A stretch of 64,000 nucleotides of DNA, from NCBI RefSeq assembly GCF_009690905.1, contig NZ_VOSW01000001.1, forward strand, positions 62,001 to 126,000, given 5' to 3'. Below the pieces are notes generated by a model. The model saw only the letters and a program-made list of their open reading frames with translations, searched no databases and had not been told where the DNA came from. The stretch comes from Paraburkholderia madseniana (GTDB lineage: Bacteria; Pseudomonadota; Gammaproteobacteria; Burkholderiales; Burkholderiaceae). Each line of letters begins with the position of its first letter. Within the stretch, counting starts at the first letter, position 1. Of this stretch, positions 1 through 7,526 are shown piece after piece. The position numbers were made by a program, and so were the translations under genes.

Positions 1-1329
1 ATCCGGTTCCACGCTGACGACCTGTCGGACTGTGGCTGGCAAACGTCGGTACATCTGAAAATTCCGGCCGACATGGCATCGGGTGTCTATGGACTGCGCG
101 TGGACAATGGAGAAGGGGTCGATACGATTCCGTTTTACGTCACGGTTGCGCCGGAGGGGAAGCATGCGCGCATCGCGTTTCTTGCACCCACGCTGACTTA
201 CTTGGCCTACGCCAACAACGCTCGCGGAAATTTTTCGGGCGCGCTTGCCGATCGCGTGGACAAATGGGGCGGCTATCCTCACAACCCGGACGTCGTAACT
301 GCATTTGGTACATCAACATACAACTCCCACAGTGATGGCTCAGGTATAAGCCTCTCCTCCCGCCTGCGCCCGATTCTCACAATGCGTCCAGGTTATCTGA
401 CGTTCCTTGACGAGCATGGCTCAGGTCTGCGCCACTTCTCCGCGGACTCCCATCTGACCAACTGGTTAAGGGAAAAAGGATTCGAGTTTGATGTCGTTAC
501 GGACGAGGATCTCGATGAGCGAGGCGTCGACGCGTTGAAGCACTATGACGTCGTCCTGACCGGCTCTCACCCCGAATACCATACCCGCCGAATGCTCGAT
601 GCGTTCCTCGCCTATCGGTCTGCGGGTGGAAGCCTGATGTACCTTGGCGGAAACGGGTTCTACTGGAAAATCGGGCGCGCAGCGTCTGCACCGCATCTGC
701 TCGAAATTCGTCGAGCCGAGGCGGGCATGCGGGTATGGGAAAGTCAGCCCGGTGAGTACTACAACCAGTTGGATGGCGAGTATGGGGGGATGTGGCGTCG
801 AAACGGATTGCCGCCGCAAAAAGTTGCGGGAGTCGGGTTTACGGCGGAGGGAGATTTTCGGGGCACATTCTATCGCCGCACGCCGGCCTCGTTTGCCACC
901 GAACATTCCTGGCTGTTCGCGGGGGTTAAAGCAGGAGCAGGAGAACCACTTGGAAACTTCGGCTTGTCTGGCGGCGGCGCTGCGGGCTTTGAAATTGATC
1001 AAACTGCGGCCGACCTCGGCACGCCCGCCTACGTGACAGTGGTCGCGTACTCCGACAATCACGACGCCAGTTTCGTGACCGTTCCCGAGGAGCTTCTCTT
1101 CAATCGAATGGTCGGCAAACCTAGAGTGCATAGCGGCATTCGAGCCCACATGATCTGCGGCTTCGGCCCGAGCGGCGGCGGACTATTCGCAGTCGGCTCA
1201 ATCTCGTTTCTCGGAAGTCTCTACTGCGCCGGTTATGACAACGACGTCTCGCAAATCGTCGAGAACTGTTTGCGCCGCTTTCTGGCCGTCTCCCACAGCT
1301 CCCGCAAGTTGCCCTTAAAGCAAGTTTGA
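1..1329 (+). CDS. N,N-dimethylformamidase-type large subunit, C-terminal part (5' end outside window)
   Basis: The frame is open from base 1 to the TGA at 1329, so this is the last ~442 residues of a longer protein; the first ATG inside the window (73) is internal. The sequence matches what I know of the beta (large) subunit family of N,N-dimethylformamidase: the stretch FLAPTLTYLAYANN, later a SHPEYHT segment and the glycine-rich SLMYLGGNGFYW segment, in a Rossmann-like glutamine-amidotransferase-type C-terminal domain. Characterised members hydrolyse N,N-dimethylformamide to dimethylamine and formate, but many homologues have unknown amide substrates. The small subunit and N-terminus would lie to the left. 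The assignment is by motif recognition; the substrate is not deducible here. Confidence 0.75.
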   Translation: MRFHADDLSDCGWQTSVHLKIPADMASGVYGLRVDNGEGVDTIPFYVTVAPEGKHARIAFLAPTLTYLAYANNARGNFSGALADRVDKWGGYPHNPDVVTAFGTSTYNSHSDGSGISLSSRLRPILTMRPGYLTFLDEHGSGLRHFSADSHLTNWLREKGFEFDVVTDEDLDERGVDALKHYDVVLTGSHPEYHTRRMLDAFLAYRSAGGSLMYLGGNGFYWKIGRAASAPHLLEIRRAEAGMRVWESQPGEYYNQLDGEYGGMWRRNGLPPQKVAGVGFTAEGDFRGTFYRRTPASFATEHSWLFAGVKAGAGEPLGNFGLSGGGAAGFEIDQTAADLGTPAYVTVVAYSDNHDASFVTVPEELLFNRMVGKPRVHSGIRAHMICGFGPSGGGLFAVGSISFLGSLYCAGYDNDVSQIVENCLRRFLAVSHSSRKLPLKQV

Positions 1330-1331
1330 AA

Positions 1332-1349
1332 GGCGCGGTTTTCCGCGCC
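1332..1349. terminator. Hairpin between convergent genes
   Basis: A perfect 7-bp stem (GGCGCGG / CCGCGCC) with a TTTT loop lies 2 bases after the stop of the left gene and 9 bases before the stop of the convergent gene at 1359. It is well placed to act as a terminator for both strands. There is no clean T-run on either side, so the call rests on stem strength and position. Confidence 0.5.
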
Positions 1350-1358
1350 CTGGTTTGC

Positions 1359-1961
1359 TTATCCAAACTTGACGAAATTGTGCACCGGCAGCGGGCCGCC
1401 CGGAATTTGAACTAACTTGCCCCCGGCTTCGAGCGACCCCAGGTCAATGCCGAAGAAACCGAACTGCTCGATCAATCCGCTCACCGCCGCTTTCGCCTGC
1501 GCGTCGTCTCCCGCGAAGAACAACACGCGGCGTCCGCCTTCGGCCTGCGGATCCTTCGAGAGAAGATGTGCCGGAAGATGGTTGAACGCCTTCACGACGC
1601 GTGCGCCCGGCACGAGTTCCGCGAAGATTCCGCTCGACGTCCGGCCATGCAATTCGGCCGGTTTGAACAGCGGCGGCTCGATCGGGTTGTTCGCGTCAAT
1701 CACGATGCGTCCGCCGAAGTCCGGCAGCCCGGCCAGGGCGGTCGGCAGCTTCGTCCAGTTGACGGCGACAAGGACGATGTCCTGCGCGGCCGCCTGTTCG
1801 CGCGTTCCCGGCGTGATCGAGGGGCCGAGCTCGCGTGCGAGGTCGGCGAGTGAGGCCGGGCCTCGGCTGTTCGCGATGACGGCTTTGAGGCCTTTGCCCG
1901 CCAGCGCTCTCGCGAACGCGGACCCGATGGCGCCTGCTCCGATGATACCGATGGTGCTCAT
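1359..1961 (-). CDS. NADPH-dependent F420 reductase-like / NAD(P)-binding oxidoreductase
   Basis: A 200-residue protein. The N-terminus is a classic Rossmann dinucleotide-binding fold: GIIGAGAIGSAFARAL (residues ~5-20), followed by the NSRGP loop near residue 32 that in this family usually contacts the NADP phosphate. The central DIVLVAVNW and the VVKAFNHLPAH segment are typical of the F420-dependent NADP reductase / YrrC-like group. Burkholderiaceae generally lack F420, so I infer an NADP-linked reductase of unknown substrate. The start is an ATG with an AGGAG-type site 8 bases upstream. It is divergent from the LysR gene at 2129, with a LysR box between, so it is the probable target of that regulator. 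Confidence 0.7.
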   Translation of the reverse strand: MSTIGIIGAGAIGSAFARALAGKGLKAVIANSRGPASLADLARELGPSITPGTREQAAAQDIVLVAVNWTKLPTALAGLPDFGGRIVIDANNPIEPPLFKPAELHGRTSSGIFAELVPGARVVKAFNHLPAHLLSKDPQAEGGRRVLFFAGDDAQAKAAVSGLIEQFGFFGIDLGSLEAGGKLVQIPGGPLPVHNFVKFG

Positions 1962-2090
1962 AACGATGCTCCTGGTGAAGAGTGATCAATCAAGTGATAA
2001 GCCGGCAAGGAGAGGGACATCTGAGGTTCACTCCCGGGGCTAGGTGACTGAATGTTGCCGCCTTTATTGCTTGATGATTAGCTGTGAATC

Positions 2091-2109
2091 GCTTGAATTA
2101 TTTTCAAGC
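2091..2109. promoter_or_regulatory. LysR-type binding site (T-N11-A palindrome)
   Basis: GCTTGAA and TTCAAGC are separated by 5 bases, a perfect 7-bp inverted repeat that contains the T-N11-A core typical of LysR regulators. It ends 19 bases before the ATG of the LysR gene at 2129 and lies about 130 bases upstream of the divergent oxidoreductase. The position fits autoregulation plus control of the divergent gene. Confidence 0.55.
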
Positions 2110-2128
2110 AATGCTTTAAGATTGCTGG

Positions 2129-3058
2129 ATGGAAACCCTCGCCAACCTCGAGTCGTTTGTCCGCAGCGCCGAAACGGGCAGCTTCTCCGCGGCCGCGCGG
2201 CGTCTTGCGCTGACGCCCGCCGCGGTCAGCCGGAACGTTGCGCTGCTCGAACGCAATCTTGGCGTGCGGCTGTTCCAGCGCTCGACGCGCAAGCTCACGC
2301 TGACCGAGGCAGGCGAGCGCTTTCTCGTGGAAATCGGCGGCAATCTGGATGCGCTGCAGGCGGCAATCGCGTCCGTGTCGAACGATCGCAGCGAGCCGGC
2401 CGGCGTGCTGAAAGTCAGCATGGCGCCAACGTTCGGCATCACGTACGTCATGCCGCTGCTGCCGGCGTTCCTCGCACGCTATCCAATGATTCGTCCGGAT
2501 TGGCACTTCGAGAACCGGCCGGTTGACCTGATTGAAGAGGGATACGATGCCGCGCTGGGTGGTGGCTTCGATCTCGCCCCGGGCGTCGTGTCGCGCGCAT
2601 TGGCGCCTGCGCATCTCGTGGCGGTCGCGTCTCCGGCATACATGGCCGGCCGCATCACACCGGCCGATCCCGGCGATCTTGCGGACCTCGACGGCATCGT
2701 GATGCGCTCTAGCCGCACGGGCCGCGTGCGCCACCGGACGATGCGCGACGCAGTGGGCAATGAGATGCCCGCACAGCTTGGCGAGACCATCATGGTCAAT
2801 GACCCGGCAGCGATGCGCGAGGCAGCGATTCTCGGACTGGGCGTGACGCTGCTGGCCGTGTCGGACGTGCTGTCGTCGATTGAACGGGGGGAACTCGTGC
2901 GATTGCTACCGCGCTGGTACGCGGACGCCGGGGCGATCTCGATCTACTACGCGACGCGAGCGCTGCTGCCGGCGAAAACACGGGTGTTTGTCGATTTCGT
3001 TGTCGAGGCGTTCGAGCGGGAGCGGTTGGCTGAGAGGTTTGCGGGCAACATCGGGTGA
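2129..3058 (+). CDS. LysR family transcriptional regulator
   Basis: A 309-residue regulator. The N-terminal winged helix-turn-helix (about residues 1-60) has the usual AETGSFSAAARRLALTPAAV pattern and a recognition helix region ending in FQRSTRKLTLTEAGERF. The rest is the periplasmic-binding-like effector domain, with the KVSMAPTFGITYVMPLLPAFL strand common in the AaeR/DsdC-like subgroup. The start is an ATG with only a weak ribosome site. It is divergent from the dinucleotide oxidoreductase at 1359, and the palindrome at 2091-2109 lies between, so the two probably form one module. The effector is unknown. Confidence 0.9.
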   Translation: METLANLESFVRSAETGSFSAAARRLALTPAAVSRNVALLERNLGVRLFQRSTRKLTLTEAGERFLVEIGGNLDALQAAIASVSNDRSEPAGVLKVSMAPTFGITYVMPLLPAFLARYPMIRPDWHFENRPVDLIEEGYDAALGGGFDLAPGVVSRALAPAHLVAVASPAYMAGRITPADPGDLADLDGIVMRSSRTGRVRHRTMRDAVGNEMPAQLGETIMVNDPAAMREAAILGLGVTLLAVSDVLSSIERGELVRLLPRWYADAGAISIYYATRALLPAKTRVFVDFVVEAFERERLAERFAGNIG

Positions 3059-3280
3059 GTCGCGCCGCGCAGGCACGCTCCCTTCTTCCCCACGAAATGC
3101 ACCGTTCCTGAACGCGTTCGCCGGTAACACGCGCAGGCGCACGGAACCGGTGCGCCGACGACGGCCGCGCCTCCGTTAAAGACCAGCCCGCGTCTCCCTC
3201 ACAGCCGCACCAGACCTACATCACGGCGCGCTCACCCACCTCCTCGTTTCCTTGGCTCGGATCCTGCTTATGCAGGAATT

Positions 3281-3315
3281 ATTGTTGAACAATATTTTTT
3301 CTATTGTTCAACAAT
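3281..3315. promoter_or_regulatory. Two palindromic FadR/FCD-type GntR operators
   Basis: Two near-identical 13-bp palindromes, ATTGTTGAACAAT (3281-3293) and ATTGTTCAACAAT (3303-3315), lie 22 bp apart centre to centre, about two helical turns. Both fit the consensus TNGTNNNACNA described for the FadR subfamily of GntR regulators. An FCD-type GntR gene is encoded in the same operon (5830), so autoregulated control of the importer is the natural reading. The second site spans the ATG at 3314, which argues against that codon as the start of the downstream gene. Confidence 0.75.
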
Positions 3316-3349
3316 GTATATTACCTCCACCCCGACGAGCGAGAACTCC

Positions 3350-4219
3350 ATGAAAGCCCAACCTGATCTGAAAACTGTCATGCCCTCCCTGCCGCGGGTC
3401 GCGAAGTGCGCCGCCGCGCTCGCGCTGTTCGCCGCGTCTCACGCGTTCGCCTCGAGCGGCGCGCCGACCGTGGCGCCCGGCAAGCTGACGATCGGCGCGG
3501 ATCTGACGTATCCGCCCTACGACTACGTGCAGGACGCTGATCCCGCCGGCTTCGATCCCGCGTTCATGACGAAGCTCGCCGGGCACCTGAAGCTCCAGCC
3601 CGGCTTCGTCGACACCCGTTTCGCGAATCTGATCCTCGGCGTGAACGCCAATCGCTTCGACGTAATCGCGTCGGCGCTCTATGTGACGCCGGAGCGCGCG
3701 AAACAGATCGACTTCGTGCCCTACCTGAAAACCGGCGGGTCGCTGCTCGCCTTGAGCCACACCGGCTTTGAGCCGAAGAAGCCCGAAGATCTGTGTGGCA
3801 AGCGCGTGAGCTCGATCAAGGGTGCGTCGTGGATTCCGAAACTCAACGACGTGTCGAAGCAGGTCTGTACGCCTGCCGGCCGCGGCGCAATCGACGTGCG
3901 CGAGTTCGAGACTTCGCCGGAAGCGGCCCAGGCCGTCCTCTCGCACGCCGTCGACGCGCAATTCGAAGACTCGGCCGTCGCGCAGATGACCGTCAACAAG
4001 CTCGGCGGACGCGTGGCGATTACGTCGACGACCCCGCTCTATCCGGTCGTCATCGGGCTCGGCATCAAGAAAGGCAATGACGCGCTTCTCGCCCAATTGA
4101 AGAGCGCGTTTGCGTCGATGAAGCAGCTCGGCGAATACCAGGCGCTCCTCAAGCAGTACAACGTCGCCGAGCCGACCGGCAATGACATTGCCCAGGCGCT
4201 CGGTACGGCATCGAACTAA
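3350..4219 (+). CDS. Amino-acid-type ABC transporter substrate-binding protein
   Basis: About 289 residues. After a signal peptide (charged start, then AALALFAASHAFASS) the mature protein begins with KLTIGADLTYPPYDY, the signature start of family 3 solute-binding proteins for polar amino acids and related compounds. RFDVIASALYVTPERAKQIDFVPYL is the conserved hinge region. The protein should act in the periplasm and deliver ligand to the fused permease-ATPase encoded just downstream. I prefer the ATG at 3350; the ATG at 3314 lies inside an operator and 3380 is a further possibility. The ligand is unknown; the DUF1989 neighbour suggests a nitrogen-rich compound. Confidence 0.85.
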   Translation: MKAQPDLKTVMPSLPRVAKCAAALALFAASHAFASSGAPTVAPGKLTIGADLTYPPYDYVQDADPAGFDPAFMTKLAGHLKLQPGFVDTRFANLILGVNANRFDVIASALYVTPERAKQIDFVPYLKTGGSLLALSHTGFEPKKPEDLCGKRVSSIKGASWIPKLNDVSKQVCTPAGRGAIDVREFETSPEAAQAVLSHAVDAQFEDSAVAQMTVNKLGGRVAITSTTPLYPVVIGLGIKKGNDALLAQLKSAFASMKQLGEYQALLKQYNVAEPTGNDIAQALGTASN

Positions 4220-4294
4220 CTGCACGTTGCGCGCTCAGCCTGAGGCCGGGCACTCGCCCGCGCCCTCGTGGCTGCGCGTCGTAAGGGGAAGCAC

Positions 4295-5821
4295 ATGGTA
4301 TTCGACTGGCACTACACGGCTTCGCTGTTGTTCGACGCCGCCTTCTGGAAAGCCACCTGGCTCGTCGTCGAACTGAGCGCCGCGACCTGGCTGATCGGCA
4401 TTGTCGCGGGCTTCGCACTCGCCCTCGGCAAACAGTCTGCGTTCATGCCGCTACGCGTGGCGTGCAGCACCTACATCTGGCTCTTTCGCAGCCTGCCGCT
4501 GCTGGTGCTGCTGATCTTTGTCTATAACCTGCCGCAGGTGCTGCCCTGGACGGGCGGCCTGTTGTCCGACCCGTTCTGGGCCGGCCTGCTGGCGCTTTCG
4601 ATCAGCGAAGCGGCCTACATCGCCGAGATCCATCGGGGCGGCCTGCTGTCGCTCCACAAGGGCCAGCTCGAAGCGGGCAAGGCGCTCGGTATCCGCTTCG
4701 TCGGCCTGCAACGGCTGATCGTGCTGCCGCAGGCGTTTCGCGTCGCGCTGCCCTCGCTCATTAACGAGTACGTTACGATCGTCAAACTGACGTCGCTCGT
4801 GTCCGTCATTTCGCTCGCGGAAATCCTGCTGGTTGGCGAACGCCTGTATACGCAGAACTTCAAGGTGCTGGAGACGATGCTGGCCGTCTCGTTCTACTAT
4901 GTGCTGATCGTCACGGTGTTCGGCCAGGCGCTGAAGATGCTCGAAAAGCACCTTGATGTCACGCTCCGCACGCGAGCTGCAAATGCCGTCATTCCTGTGG
5001 AAACACCGCGGCCCGTGCAGGCAGCAAAGGACGTTCGTACCGCGCGAGCAAGCAGCGCGACGCGTTCGCTGGAAGCCATCGGCATCCGCAAGCGCTACGG
5101 CGATCATGAAGTGCTCAAGGGGATCGACTTGACCGTGCGCGCAGGAGAGGTGGTGTCGATCATCGGCCCGTCGGGTTCGGGCAAGACTTCGCTGATCCGC
5201 ACGCTGAATGGCCTCGAGACGCTCGACGGCGGCGAAGTGCGCCTGCATGACAAGGCGTTCCTGTGGCCGCCGCGTGCGAGGCATGGCAAGGTGCCGCATG
5301 CGAAGTACATGCGCGGCATCCTCGATATCGGCATGGTGTTTCAGAGCTTCAACCTGTTTCCGCATAAAACGGTGCTGCAGAATGTGACGCTTGCGCCTCG
5401 CTACCACGGGCGTCTGAACGGGGCCCCGCTCGACGAATCCGGCATGCGCCTGCTGGCAAAGGTAGGCATGGCTGCGCATGCGCACAAGTATCCGCATCAG
5501 TTGTCCGGCGGTCAGCAGCAGCGCGTCGCGATTGCGCGGGCACTGGCGATGCAGCCCTCGATTGTTCTGTTCGACGAACCGACGTCGGCGCTCGATCCGG
5601 AACTGGTCAACGAAGTACTGAAGGTCATCGAGGGACTTGCCCAGGAAGGCATGACCATGATCATCGTCACACACGAAATCAACTTTGCGTTCCGTATTTC
5701 AGACCGTATCGTGTTCATGGAAGCGGGCACGATCGTGAGCGATGCGCCGCCGCGCGAACTGGCGACGCTCGACAAGACTTCGCGTATCGCCAGCTTCCTC
5801 AAAGACGTCCACCTTGCATAA
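4295..5821 (+). CDS. Fused amino-acid ABC transporter permease and ATPase
   Basis: One 508-residue chain joins two normally separate subunits. Residues ~10-225 are a HisM/GlnP-type inner-membrane permease, with the EAA-like loop EAGKALGIRFVGLQRLIVLPQAFR. A linker rich in Ala, Thr and Arg (~230-260) leads to a complete ABC ATPase: Walker A GPSGSGKTS from residue 291, signature LSGGQQQ from 403, Walker B IVLFDEP from 423, and the H-loop histidine in IIVTHEINFAF. The catalytic residues look intact. The start at 4295 is preceded by AGGGGAAG; an upstream in-frame codon at 4268 has no such site. The fusion should dimerise to give a full transporter with the binding protein at 3350. Confidence 0.85.
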   Translation: MVFDWHYTASLLFDAAFWKATWLVVELSAATWLIGIVAGFALALGKQSAFMPLRVACSTYIWLFRSLPLLVLLIFVYNLPQVLPWTGGLLSDPFWAGLLALSISEAAYIAEIHRGGLLSLHKGQLEAGKALGIRFVGLQRLIVLPQAFRVALPSLINEYVTIVKLTSLVSVISLAEILLVGERLYTQNFKVLETMLAVSFYYVLIVTVFGQALKMLEKHLDVTLRTRAANAVIPVETPRPVQAAKDVRTARASSATRSLEAIGIRKRYGDHEVLKGIDLTVRAGEVVSIIGPSGSGKTSLIRTLNGLETLDGGEVRLHDKAFLWPPRARHGKVPHAKYMRGILDIGMVFQSFNLFPHKTVLQNVTLAPRYHGRLNGAPLDESGMRLLAKVGMAAHAHKYPHQLSGGQQQRVAIARALAMQPSIVLFDEPTSALDPELVNEVLKVIEGLAQEGMTMIIVTHEINFAFRISDRIVFMEAGTIVSDAPPRELATLDKTSRIASFLKDVHLA

Positions 5822-5829
5822 AACACCGT

Positions 5830-6504
5830 ATGCCCACCTCGCAATCAACTGTTACCCCCCTCGCTGGGCAGGAGCCCGAGCAATCGGTCACGGACCGGAT
5901 TCTGTCGACGATCCGCAACGAGATCATTGAAGGCAAATTACCGCCGGGCACCGCACTCGTCGAGAACGACCTCACCCAGGCGCACGACGTCTCGCGCAAC
6001 ACGCTGCGTGAAGCGCTGCGTCTCTTGTGCCGTGAAGGGCTCGCGGTGCATTACCGGCATCGCGGCGTGATCGTGCGCACCCTGACGCGCCACGATGTGC
6101 GCGACATCTATCGGGTGCGGCGCACGCTCGAACTGCAGGCCCTGATGCGCGAGGACCCGATTGAGGAAGATGAAATCGCCGCGATGCGCGACGCAGTCGT
6201 GCACGCGCAAGCGGCGGCGGACGAAGGCGACTGGCGCAGCGTCGGCACCTACAGTCTGCTATTTCACCGGCGCATCGTGCAGTTGTTCGGCAGCCCGCTG
6301 TTCGACACATTCTTCACGACGATACTGGCACAACTGCGCCTCGTGTTTGCCTCGGCCCCCGACGAGCGGCGCTTCCAGCGTCCCTGGATTGCGAAGGATC
6401 AGGAGATTCTCGAACTGATCGCGAGTGGGCGCACCGCCGAGGCGAGCGCCGCGCTCGCCGGTTACCTGAAGCAATCGGAGCACGCCCTGCTCGATTACCT
6501 TTGA
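5830..6504 (+). CDS. GntR family regulator, FCD subfamily
   Basis: A 224-residue protein with an N-terminal winged helix (LSTIRNEIIEGKLPPGTALVE, then SRNTLREALRLLCREGLAVHYRHRG) and a C-terminal all-helical FCD domain carrying the expected metal/effector-site pattern (D/H residues around RRTLE and LLFHRRIVQ). It starts 8 bases after the transporter stop, so it is co-transcribed with it. Two palindromes matching the FadR-subfamily consensus lie ahead of the operon at 3281-3315, which fits repression relieved by a metabolite of the imported compound. Confidence 0.85.
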   Translation: MPTSQSTVTPLAGQEPEQSVTDRILSTIRNEIIEGKLPPGTALVENDLTQAHDVSRNTLREALRLLCREGLAVHYRHRGVIVRTLTRHDVRDIYRVRRTLELQALMREDPIEEDEIAAMRDAVVHAQAAADEGDWRSVGTYSLLFHRRIVQLFGSPLFDTFFTTILAQLRLVFASAPDERRFQRPWIAKDQEILELIASGRTAEASAALAGYLKQSEHALLDYL

Positions 6505-6615
6505 TTCGTTGCCTCTCATTCCGGCTTAGTCCACCGATTCACGGCTACTGCTCAAACAGGCGACAGTGCGTGACAAGCGCAGCCTGTCCGTGTGCTTTAT
6601 CAAGGAGTCTCCATC

Positions 6616-7470
6616 ATGTTGAATTACCCCGCCGCCTATCAATCCACCACGGGATCCGCGCTCGACCCCGACAAGGCGTTTTATGGTCGCATCGCCTCCG
6701 AACACGATACGCGCACACTGGTCGAATCGATCGTCGTGCCCATCCGCTCGGGTCAGGCATGGACCGTACCGGCTGGCCATGTGTTTCGGATCGTCACGAT
6801 TGAAGGTCCGCAAGTGGCCGACCTGAACATGTGGAATCTGCACAACCCGCGCGAGCGCATGTGGGCCTCGCGCACGCGCCAGTTGCAGCAGGCACATGTG
6901 AGCACCTTCGACCGTTTGTGGTCGACGCTACCCTTCCTGCGTCCCATGGTGACGATCACCGACGACAGCCTCGCCGACTACGGCGTCGACGAGCATGGCG
7001 GCCGCGTTCACGACCTGCTCGGCACGCGTTGCGATCCGTACGTGAACCGCATGCTGACGGGTGAGGATTTCCATTTCCACTGCCACTCGAACCTGACGCG
7101 CGCAATCGCTCCGTATGGCTTGACCGAATACGACGTGCACGACGTGCTGAACGTGTTCCAGTGCACGGGGCTGAATCTCGAAGACAAGTACTTCATGAAA
7201 GCCTGTCCCGCGAAGAAGGGGGATTACCTCGAATTTTTCGCGGAAATCGACCTGCTTTGCGCGTTGTCGACGTGCCCGGGCGGCGATCTCTCGTTGCCGA
7301 TGTGGGGGCCGGACGCGCGCGATCCGCTGGAGGTATGCCGTCCGCTTGGCATCGAGATCTACCGGCTCGCTCCGCAGATGCTGGAGGGATGGACCTCGCC
7401 CGCGGTCGCCGCGTACAAGGGGCAGCATGGGATGACGTTGCAGCAGCCGCAGTGGAAGTGTGGGTGTTGA
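6616..7470 (+). CDS. DUF1989 (urea carboxylase-associated) family protein
   Basis: A 284-residue protein of the DUF1989 family. Diagnostic segments are VPAGHVFRIVTIEGPQVADL near the N-terminus and HFHCHSNLTRAI in the middle; further Cys and His residues include VFQCTGLN. In other bacteria DUF1989 pairs accompany urea/guanidine carboxylase and act as carboxyguanidine deiminase, and the conserved Cys/His residues are thought to bind metal. Here it is a single copy, with no carboxylase or allophanate hydrolase in view, downstream of an amino-acid-type importer and GntR gene. The start has AAGGAG 8 bases upstream. The reaction is not known; processing of an imported nitrogen compound is an inference from context. 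Confidence 0.75.
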   Translation: MLNYPAAYQSTTGSALDPDKAFYGRIASEHDTRTLVESIVVPIRSGQAWTVPAGHVFRIVTIEGPQVADLNMWNLHNPRERMWASRTRQLQQAHVSTFDRLWSTLPFLRPMVTITDDSLADYGVDEHGGRVHDLLGTRCDPYVNRMLTGEDFHFHCHSNLTRAIAPYGLTEYDVHDVLNVFQCTGLNLEDKYFMKACPAKKGDYLEFFAEIDLLCALSTCPGGDLSLPMWGPDARDPLEVCRPLGIEIYRLAPQMLEGWTSPAVAAYKGQHGMTLQQPQWKCGC

Positions 7471-7526
7471 GGATTCCGCATCAGCGCGAGGCTTGCAAGC
7501 TCGCGTGGCAAACGCAAAGCGCCGAT

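Noticed and set aside
3314..3349. Earlier ATG for the amino-acid-type binding protein
   Set aside because: It lies inside the second operator palindrome and has no ribosome site; the ATG at 3350 fits the signal peptide better.
4451..5674. A 407-codon minus-strand frame opposite the fused transporter
   Set aside because: Shadow of the coding strand; composition and lack of motifs do not support a gene.
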